Assembly: GCA_003224515.1 (NCBI GenBank)
Contig: QHZC01000167.1
Span: forward strand, 10,253-20,731
Direction: 5' to 3'
Length of the DNA stretch: 10,479 nucleotides
Source of the DNA: Acidobacteriota bacterium
GTDB taxonomy: Bacteria > Acidobacteriota > Terriglobia > Acidiferrales > UBA7541
Part shown: piece after piece, positions 1 to 5,779 of the stretch
How the letters are laid out: every line of letters begins with the position of its first letter
How positions within the stretch are numbered: the stretch's first letter is position 1
Translations under genes and position numbers: made by a program
Notes under the pieces: generated by a model
What the model was told of the DNA's origin: nothing
What the model saw: the letters and a program-made list of their open reading frames with translations, nothing else
The model's database searches: none

Positions 1-1
1 T

Positions 2-139
2 CCCATCAACATCGTTCTGCGCAGTCCGCAAGCGGTGACCACCTACAAACGAGGCGAGCAAGCCGCTCCTTCCATTCTGGAAATTGAGGTCGACACAGTT
101 TTCGACGCCGTTCGCCGGCAAGTCGAGGTTCGCCGATGA
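2..139 (+). CDS. C-terminal end of an unrecognised protein (5' end outside window)
   Basis: An open frame enters from the left edge and ends at TGA 137-139, giving the last 45 residues of a longer protein. The fragment begins PINIVLRSPQAVTTYKRGE and ends in a charged, probably helical stretch with QVEVRR at the C-terminus. I do not recognise a family; the LRSP-type beta strand followed by a charged tail is not diagnostic. Its stop overlaps the start of the next gene in an ATGA arrangement (136-139), and the Shine-Dalgarno-like GAGG for that next gene (125-128) lies inside this coding end. The two genes are therefore probably in one operon and translationally coupled. The reading frame is supported mainly by this overlap and by the absence of stops, so the call is moderate. 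Confidence 0.6.
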   Translation, partial: PINIVLRSPQAVTTYKRGEQAAPSILEIEVDTVFDAVRRQVEVRR

Positions 140-693
140 GCGGGGCCGACAATTTTTTTGTTCGCTGGCGTGTACGGCTGGGCTACCCGCTCGCGATAGC
201 AGCTCTTGTCTTCTCACGGCCCACGCCTCGCAGCATCTTGCTGGGCGCTCTGGCGGGAGCCCTTGGTCTGTGGGTGCGCGCGTACGCAGCTGGCTATCTC
301 TACAAGCAGGAAATCCTCACCGTCACCGGCCCCTACGCGTACACCAGAAATCCTCTCTATTTTGGCAGCGCTATACTGGCCCTTGGGGCCGGAATTGCCA
401 CGCGCTCGTGGATCTCTGCAGTAATGCTCATTGTTTACTTCGCGGTTTTTTATTCCATCGTGATGAGGCGGGAAGCGACTGAACTCCATCTGCGCTACGG
501 GGCATCTTTCGAAGAGTATGCGCTCGCCGTCCCTCTTTTTATTCCACGCCTGACCGCCGCGAAGCTGCTTGGAGGCTCGGCCGGGTCCTTTTCTCTCACC
601 CGGTACAAGAAAAACCATGAATGGCAGGCCGCCATTGGCTTCTTATTTCTACTTTTGGTCTTGCTGGCGATCTGGCGCCTCCGCCAGCACTGA
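136..693 (+). CDS. Membrane methyltransferase, isoprenylcysteine carboxyl methyltransferase (ICMT)/PEMT-like family
   Basis: The 185-residue product is an integral membrane protein with about five hydrophobic segments (roughly residues 14-27, 33-53, 76-90, 92-110 and 165-181). Between them lies the family signature: GPYAYTRNPLYFGS at 65-78 (the R-N/H-P-x-Y-x-G motif) and, downstream, Glu113 with YG at 121-122 and VPLFIP at 132-137. In this family these parts bind S-adenosylmethionine at the cytoplasmic membrane face. Bacterial members methylate small molecules or lipids rather than prenylated proteins, and the substrate here cannot be told. The start is fixed by GAGG seven bases upstream and by the ATGA overlap with the preceding gene. 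A polar stretch at 139-160 precedes the last membrane helix, which ends at a basic C-terminus (RLRQH). The gene converges on the RNA methyltransferase gene that ends at 775. Confidence 0.85.
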   Translation: MSGADNFFVRWRVRLGYPLAIAALVFSRPTPRSILLGALAGALGLWVRAYAAGYLYKQEILTVTGPYAYTRNPLYFGSAILALGAGIATRSWISAVMLIVYFAVFYSIVMRREATELHLRYGASFEEYALAVPLFIPRLTAAKLLGGSAGSFSLTRYKKNHEWQAAIGFLFLLLVLLAIWRLRQH

Positions 694-774
694 CGTTGTC
701 GCGCCCACTACACTTAGCCGGCACCTAGCACCATGCCGCAGCCAAATGCCGCGGCGATCGCTACGGCCGGCACT

Positions 775-2082
775 TCATGACACTCTTCGCAACCTCGCAA
801 GGGTTTCGATATGAAATGTCTGCGGGAAGAGATCGAATAGGTGAATCTCCGTGATTTCGTAGCGGATCTTTGGTCCGGTGATTTCTTCCGATTTCCGGCG
901 TGAGCCCGTCAAGACAGCCAAATCGCGAGCCAGCGTGGATGGATCGCAGGAAAGGTACACAATCTCTTTCGCGCCTAGATCGGCGAGCTTCTCTGCGGCT
1001 TCCGCGCCTAATCCTGTTCTCGGCGGATCCAGGACCACGAAATCTGGTTTTTCTTCGGTTTTTTTCAGAAACTCTTCCGCATGTTCGTGGTGCGCTAGGA
1101 TCGTGACGCCTGCGATCTCCGCGTTGGCGTAAAGGTCCCGTGTCGCGGCAAGATTGGCATCCACGCTCACTACTTTCTGGAACGACCTTGCCAGCGGCAA
1201 GGTAAAGAATCCGACTCCGGAATACAGATCTAGCGCCAGCTGGCCATGCGCATTGGCCGTCACCGCCTTCAGCAAATCCTCGATCAGGAATCGATTCACC
1301 TGAAAGAACGACAGATGGCTGACCCGGTATTTGTACCCGCCGGCTTTGTGCGTTAAGTAACCCGGCCCCGTCAATTCAAACCGGTTCTTCTTTTGGTCCA
1401 GCAGCAGCAAGCTTTCGATCTGGGGCAAGGCCTCGCGGAAAGTAGATGCAAGCTCAGCGGCAGTCTTGGGGAATTTCTCAAACGCCACGTTGAGAGCAAT
1501 TTTTTCGTCCGCCGAGTCGGCAAAGGCTTGGATCTCCTGAATACCCTCCGGCAACCTCCCGGAGCGTGCCATTTCCTGAAGCCGGGCGAAGGTGTGCGCG
1601 AGACGCGGCGACAACACGGGACACTCATCGATCGGCACGATCACCGAGCTCTCCGGCAAGAAGTATCCAAGCGCCCGCGGCATCCCGCTTCGCACCGCCC
1701 ATTGCGCGCGGTTTCGATAGCCATACGGTTCCCCTGAATGTTCCACGATTGCACCATCCCACGTGATTCGGCCGAGGCGCAAAAGCGTTTCGCGCAAAAT
1801 GTCTTTCTTGAGCCTTAACTGCGCGTTTGCCGGAATGTGCTGGTAGTGGCAGCCGCCGCATCTCTGAAAATGAGCGCACTTTGCTTTGGCCCGCTCTTTT
1901 GCCGGTGAAGTGACCTCCAGCAGTTCGGCCCAGATCAATTTCTTCTTTTTCGATTTGGCGGTTGCCCGCACCACTTCGCCAGGCAAAACATACGGCACGA
2001 AAACAGTATTTCCATCGGCGTGCGCCAGGCCGTCACCGCCGTAAATGAGCTTCTCAATCGATAGGGTTAACTCATCAGCCAT
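775..2082 (-). CDS. rlmD: RNA (uracil-5-)-methyltransferase, RlmD/TrmA family, Fe-S type
   Basis: The 435-residue protein has the full architecture of SAM-dependent RNA m5U methyltransferases. An N-terminal TRAM RNA-binding domain (about 1-58) is followed by a [4Fe-4S] cysteine set: Cys69, Cys75 and Cys78 in CAHFQRCGGC, plus Cys154 in DECP. The catalytic domain shows FFQVN (259-263), the SAM-binding motif DLYSGVGFFTLPLA (285-298), VLDPPRTGL (350-358), the nucleophile Cys379 in YLSCDPSTLARD, and the probable base Glu426 in FPQTFHIETLA. Length matches RlmD (about 433 in E. coli). In that enzyme the target is a single uridine of 23S rRNA. The family also includes RlmC, RlmCD and bacterial TrmA-like tRNA enzymes, so the exact target is inferred. 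I see no clear Shine-Dalgarno before the ATG at 2082. The gene lies 98 bases downstream of the unknown 240-residue gene and may be last in the operon. Confidence 0.9.
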   Translation of the reverse strand: MADELTLSIEKLIYGGDGLAHADGNTVFVPYVLPGEVVRATAKSKKKKLIWAELLEVTSPAKERAKAKCAHFQRCGGCHYQHIPANAQLRLKKDILRETLLRLGRITWDGAIVEHSGEPYGYRNRAQWAVRSGMPRALGYFLPESSVIVPIDECPVLSPRLAHTFARLQEMARSGRLPEGIQEIQAFADSADEKIALNVAFEKFPKTAAELASTFREALPQIESLLLLDQKKNRFELTGPGYLTHKAGGYKYRVSHLSFFQVNRFLIEDLLKAVTANAHGQLALDLYSGVGFFTLPLARSFQKVVSVDANLAATRDLYANAEIAGVTILAHHEHAEEFLKKTEEKPDFVVLDPPRTGLGAEAAEKLADLGAKEIVYLSCDPSTLARDLAVLTGSRRKSEEITGPKIRYEITEIHLFDLFPQTFHIETLARLRRVS

Positions 2083-2180
2083 AAGTGTTGTCCGGTTTTA
2101 GGAAAAGTCGCTCTTGTAGATTGAAACTTAAGCCGCTGAATCTTGCTTCCCGATGCCTAGCCAATTCGCTCCAGCCCGCG

Positions 2181-2903
2181 CTACGATAAGTAGAAAAGAC
2201 TCAGGCGCGGGATTCCAAACTCTTCCAACAGCCGTTTCTGCACGTACTGTTTCTCGACCATCGCCAGTTGCTCAGATTTCATCTTCCGCCTGTACATCGC
2301 CAGTTGCCCATCCACTTCGCGTCGGATCTTAAGCATCAGCTCTTCTGCTGCATGGCTCGTCAGCAGCGCTTGTATCTTCTCATCCAGAATCGTCAGCCGG
2401 CGCTCCAAATCTTCCAAGTCCAGCGTCCCTGGTGTATCGAGAAGCGGACTACTTGAATGCAGCGATTCCGCAATTTCCGTCAACCGGCCGGCGATCTCTG
2501 GCTGTTGCGGCAAACTCTTTTCTGCCGCAGCTTTCAAATACGCCACATTCTTTGCAAAATACGTTTTCAATTCGTCCCGCGAAAACGCCTCGCTGGCCGG
2601 TGTGCGCGCGGCTTTTGGCGTGCTCCCCACAGCCGCTTCCTGTTGTTCTTCCGCTGCCTCCAACACCGCGTCCGTGCAATATGCCAGGTTTTTCAACGCC
2701 TTGCCCGCCCCCCGTCGCGACCTCTGATAGCTCTCAAACGCCCTGTCGATCCCTTTCAGCGCGGCCTCCAGTGGCACCCCGGCTTTGTGCCACGCCTCCA
2801 TGATCGCCCAGTCCAGCGGCGACACCAGCAGATGCGCCCCACGTTTCTTCCAGAAGTATTCTTCGATTTCCGTAAAATAATTGAAGTAGTTCCAGCCGTC
2901 CAT
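2181..2903 (-). CDS. Unknown 240-residue, mainly helical protein
   Basis: I do not recognise this protein. It has three visible parts. Residues 1-80 form an aromatic-rich domain beginning MDGWNYFNYFTEIEEYFWKK and continuing with SPLDWAIMEAWHKAGVPLEAALKGID, which looks like a compact helical fold. Residues 85-108 are an Ala/Glu/Pro/Thr linker. Residues 109-240 are strongly helical, with heptad-like leucines and many charges at about 160-225, suggesting a coiled coil, and end in an aromatic tail (FYLS). There is no signal peptide, membrane helix or cysteine pair, so a soluble cytoplasmic protein is likely. It lies 70 bases downstream of coaX on the same strand, so co-transcription with the cofactor genes is plausible but would not by itself give a function. 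No Shine-Dalgarno is evident before the ATG at 2903. Coding is supported by the long open frame and protein-like composition. Confidence 0.8.
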   Translation of the reverse strand: MDGWNYFNYFTEIEEYFWKKRGAHLLVSPLDWAIMEAWHKAGVPLEAALKGIDRAFESYQRSRRGAGKALKNLAYCTDAVLEAAEEQQEAAVGSTPKAARTPASEAFSRDELKTYFAKNVAYLKAAAEKSLPQQPEIAGRLTEIAESLHSSSPLLDTPGTLDLEDLERRLTILDEKIQALLTSHAAEELMLKIRREVDGQLAMYRRKMKSEQLAMVEKQYVQKRLLEEFGIPRLSLFYLS

Positions 2904-2973
2904 TTCGTTGGTTGGGCGCTGCCGGATACCAGACGCTGGCCTCGATTCCGTCTGTGCCGCCAGTGCCTGCGGC

Positions 2974-3792
2974 TTAGCTCTGCGTCTTCTTTGCCGGCGC
3001 CGCTGCCGCGCTCTTGCCGTGTTCCGCGGGCTGATTTCTTTCCCAGATCAATCGCAGGCCCGTCAGGGTTAGAAATTCATCAGTGCGCTGAATGTGTTTC
3101 GAGCCTTTCGAGACTAGCTTCGCCTGCCCGCCGGTCGCTACAACCTTCGCATCTTCGCCAAGCTCTTTCTTCATGCGCGCGAGCATCCCATCCACCATGT
3201 CCACAGCGCCGTAATACAAACCCGCCTGCATATGCGTAACGGTATTCGTCCCGATCACTTTTCCCGGATCCTTGATCTCCACCCGTGGTAACCGCGCAGT
3301 GCGCGCAAAAAGAGCCTCCGACGAAATTCCCAATCCGGGCGCGATTACTCCGCCGAGGTATTCGCCCTTCGCGGAGATTGCGTCGAAGGTGATCGCGGTC
3401 CCAAAATCCACTACGATGCACGGCCCGCCGTACTGATGAAACGCTGCCACACCGTTCACAATCCGATCCGCGCCTACCTCCGACGGGTTATCCACCAGCA
3501 CAGCCATCCCGGTCTTCACACCGAGTTCCACGAATAGCGCCTTCTTCCCAAAATAAACTCGCGACATTTCTGCCAGTGTCCGGTTCACCGGTGGTACCAC
3601 CGAACTGATGATCACGCCGGTGATGGCGTCCCGATCGAGTCCTGCCAGCGTAAACAGATTCCTAGTCAGCACGCCATATTCGTCGACCGTCTGCTCACGG
3701 GCGGTCGTCAAACGCCAATTCGCGATCAGCTCTTCGCCGCGAAAAACGCCCAGGACCGAGTTGGTGTTTCCCACGTCAATGGTCAGCAGCAT
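2974..3792 (-). CDS. coaX: Type III pantothenate kinase
   Basis: This enzyme phosphorylates pantothenate with ATP, the first committed step of coenzyme A synthesis, in the cytoplasm. The 272-residue sequence carries all the hallmarks of the CoaX fold in the ASKHA superfamily. The N-terminal phosphate loop is DVGNTN with Asp6 (6-11), the pantothenate-site motif is DNPSEVGADR (101-110), the catalytic strand is VVDFGTA with Asp129 (127-133), the GGVIAPG turn is at 147-153, and ATGG (219-222) is the second phosphate-binding element. Members of this family need a monovalent cation and are generally not feedback-inhibited by CoA. The last 20 or so residues are an Ala/Lys-rich tail beyond the usual fold. 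The ATG follows the birA stop with no base between (TAGATG), and its Shine-Dalgarno lies inside the end of birA, which points to translational coupling. Confidence 0.96.
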   Translation of the reverse strand: MLLTIDVGNTNSVLGVFRGEELIANWRLTTAREQTVDEYGVLTRNLFTLAGLDRDAITGVIISSVVPPVNRTLAEMSRVYFGKKALFVELGVKTGMAVLVDNPSEVGADRIVNGVAAFHQYGGPCIVVDFGTAITFDAISAKGEYLGGVIAPGLGISSEALFARTARLPRVEIKDPGKVIGTNTVTHMQAGLYYGAVDMVDGMLARMKKELGEDAKVVATGGQAKLVSKGSKHIQRTDEFLTLTGLRLIWERNQPAEHGKSAAAAPAKKTQS

Positions 3793-4797
3793 CTAGCGTG
3801 CCTCCGCCACGTCCCCCGCGATTACCGTCATTATCTGTCCGCCGTCGCGTTCTACTTGCAGCAATCCCTCCGGCCCAAGGCCTCCCGTCGTTCCGACATA
3901 GCTCTCTGTTCCATTTGTTACGCGTACGCGCTTGCCTCTGGCGTAAGTCGATATCGATTCGAAGCGCGCAACCACGCTGGCCACGCCTTCCCGCAGGAAA
4001 CGATTGTAATCGCTCTCGAATTCACGCAGCAACCGGACCAGTAGCTCCATGCGCGATTGCGGTTTTCCCGTTTCCGCGTGCAGGGAAGTTGCTATGTTGG
4101 CCAACTCGCCGGGAAACCTTTCCTGATTTACGTTCAGCCCGATCCCCACGATCACGAATCGAATTTGACCCGGTTCCGCGTGCATCTCCGTCAGGATCCC
4201 GCCCAGTTTTTTCCCTAGGATGAGCAGGTCGTTCGGCCACTTCAGGTCCACTGCCAGCCCCGTAAGGGCCTGCACCGCGGAATGCGCGGAGAGTCCCGCC
4301 ATCATAGTCAGCAGCGGAGCCTGTACCGGCGCCAGTTTTGGCCGAAGAAGCAATGTCGCGTAAATGCCCGCCGCGCGTTCGGAATGCCATTTGCGTCCCG
4401 ACCGGCCCCGTCCTGCGGTCTGCTCTTCCGCCAGCACGACGGCGCCTTCCGGCTCGCCTGCGTGTCCCAATTCCAGCGCTACACGATTCGTCGAATCCGT
4501 CTTAAAAAAATGAAAGATGCGCTTTCCAAAGAGGCTGCCTCTCAGCCGCTGCTTCAACATGTCCGGAGTCAGGATATCGGGCACTTGCTCCAGGAAGTAT
4601 CCGCTGGCCAGCTGGCCTTTCACTTTCACGCCCAACCCGCGCAGCCGCTCCACCCACCGCCATACCGTCGATCGCGAAACGCCAATCTCTTTCGCGATTC
4701 GCGCCCCGCTGATCACGATGGTGGCATTTTCCGCCAGCAACGTAAGCAACCGTGCCAGCCGCCGGTCGGTTGTGCCCGGCAAGAATTCTTGAGTCAT
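3793..4797 (-). CDS. birA: Bifunctional biotin-[acetyl-CoA-carboxylase] ligase / biotin operon repressor
   Basis: The product (334 residues) activates biotin as biotinyl-AMP and attaches it to a lysine of the biotin carrier protein of acetyl-CoA carboxylase. The N-terminus is a winged helix-turn-helix (about 12-70, with IAKEIGVSRSTVWRWVERL and the wing ending SGYFLE), so it belongs to the class that can also repress biotin genes. The catalytic domain has TDSTN (100-104), the biotinyl-AMP loop GRGRSGRKW (129-137), KWPND (186-190), KKLGGILTE (196-204) and GIGLNVN (218-224). An SH3-like C-terminal domain covers about 285-334. The frame is open up to 5016, but that part lies inside nadC and reads as Arg-rich shadow sequence. 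I therefore start at the ATG 4797, 35 bases after the nadC stop, just before the helix-turn-helix. Its Shine-Dalgarno is weak (GGCGAG). Confidence 0.95.
   Translation of the reverse strand: MTQEFLPGTTDRRLARLLTLLAENATIVISGARIAKEIGVSRSTVWRWVERLRGLGVKVKGQLASGYFLEQVPDILTPDMLKQRLRGSLFGKRIFHFFKTDSTNRVALELGHAGEPEGAVVLAEEQTAGRGRSGRKWHSERAAGIYATLLLRPKLAPVQAPLLTMMAGLSAHSAVQALTGLAVDLKWPNDLLILGKKLGGILTEMHAEPGQIRFVIVGIGLNVNQERFPGELANIATSLHAETGKPQSRMELLVRLLREFESDYNRFLREGVASVVARFESISTYARGKRVRVTNGTESYVGTTGGLGPEGLLQVERDGGQIMTVIAGDVAEAR
3801..3805 (-). promoter_or_regulatory. Ribosome binding site of coaX inside the end of birA
   Basis: Read on the minus strand this is GGAGG, eight bases before the coaX ATG at 3792. 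It overlaps the last sense codons of birA. It confirms the coaX start and implies that ribosomes finishing birA reinitiate on coaX. Confidence 0.7.
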
Positions 4798-4832
4798 CGG
4801 GATCTCGCCGCGCCCCTTCGCGCCGCCTAAGC

Positions 4833-5765
4833 TTACGTTTCCTCGATGCTGTCCACAAGCAGGCTGAGGTTCGCGGCAGGCGCCGAGTGCGTAAGCATCC
4901 CGGACGAAAGAAAGTCGGCGCCGGTTTCCGCGTAAGCACGCGCGTTGTCGAGCGTGATGCCTCCGGAAATTTCGATCACACAGTCGGCGCGAATCCCTCG
5001 CGCGATCTTCACGCATTCCGCCGCGCGTTCCACTGTCATGTTATCCAGCAGCACAGCCTCCGCCCCGGCCCCGAGGGCTTCAAGCAATTCTTTCTGATCG
5101 CGAACCTCAATCTGCACAAGCAACGGCCCCGGGCCCACCACCTCCGGGTCCAACCCGGCCGCGTCGTAAGCGCTCGCTGCCCTCGGCGGCGGCACCTTTG
5201 GCGACACAAAAGTATGCGCTTTGTCCAGCGCTTCCCTCATTCCCCCGGCCAGCGCGATGTGATTCTCTTTTAGAAGAATGGCGTCATAAAGGCCGAAGCG
5301 GTGGTTGGTGCCGCCGCCCGTCTTCACTGCATACTTTTCCAGCGCACGCAAACCAGGTGTCGTTTTCCTCGTATCCCTAATCCGGGTTCTCGTGCCTGCC
5401 AGTTGTTCCACGAAGCGCCGCGTCAGCGTGGCGATGCCGCAAAGATGCGCCAGAAAATTCAGCGTGGTTCGTTCGCCGGTGAGGATTGCGCGGGCATTTC
5501 CCTTAAGCTGCACGATTTGCGCACCAGGTTCTACAAACGACCCATCGTTGTGCGCGCAAGTGATCCGGATTTCCGGATCCAGTGCACGAAAGATTTTTTC
5601 GGCAATCGGCAATCCCGCGCAAACAAGGGTCTGCCTGGCCAGAATGTGGGCCCAAGCCGATGCTCGCGGTGGTATTGTGGCCGTGGTAGTCGCGTCCCCC
5701 GAGCCGATATCTTCCTCTAGCGCGCGCCGTAAAATGTCAGCAATGTAGCCAGAATTCCAATCCAT
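4833..5765 (-). CDS. nadC: Nicotinate-nucleotide pyrophosphorylase (carboxylating); quinolinate phosphoribosyltransferase
   Basis: NadC converts quinolinate and PRPP to nicotinate mononucleotide, CO2 and pyrophosphate in de novo NAD synthesis. The 310-residue sequence shows ED/GSGD at 18-24, ERTTLNFL (98-105), RDTRKTTPG (130-138), KYAVKTGGGTNHR (144-156), KENHI (166-170), EVR (220-222), LLDNM (239-243), EISGGI (265-270) and a closing SSGMLTHS. These residues line the substrate and PRPP sites in the family. The protein is somewhat longer than the usual 275-290 residues because of a Pro/Ala-rich insertion at about 187-213, between KENHI and the EVR strand. The ATG at 5765 lies 14 bases after the valS stop, with a GGGG element in the gap as a possible ribosome binding site. 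It sits in the middle of the valS-to-coaX series. Confidence 0.96.
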   Translation of the reverse strand: MDWNSGYIADILRRALEEDIGSGDATTTATIPPRASAWAHILARQTLVCAGLPIAEKIFRALDPEIRITCAHNDGSFVEPGAQIVQLKGNARAILTGERTTLNFLAHLCGIATLTRRFVEQLAGTRTRIRDTRKTTPGLRALEKYAVKTGGGTNHRFGLYDAILLKENHIALAGGMREALDKAHTFVSPKVPPPRAASAYDAAGLDPEVVGPGPLLVQIEVRDQKELLEALGAGAEAVLLDNMTVERAAECVKIARGIRADCVIEISGGITLDNARAYAETGADFLSSGMLTHSAPAANLSLLVDSIEET

Positions 5766-5779
5766 AAGACCCCGAAGAA

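Noticed and set aside
694..774. Bidirectional terminator between the convergent genes
   Set aside because: The gap has GC-rich partial repeats (GCCGGCAC twice, GCCGCGGC) but no stem followed by a T-run on either strand.
2457..3239. Open frame of 260 codons on the plus strand
   Set aside because: It is Arg/Pro/Ser-rich, lies opposite the unknown gene and coaX, and has no domain. It is a shadow of GC-rich coding sequence.
4798..5016. N-terminal extension of birA by 73 residues
   Set aside because: It lies almost wholly inside nadC, is Arg-rich and non-protein-like, and the helix-turn-helix of BirA begins just after the ATG at 4797.
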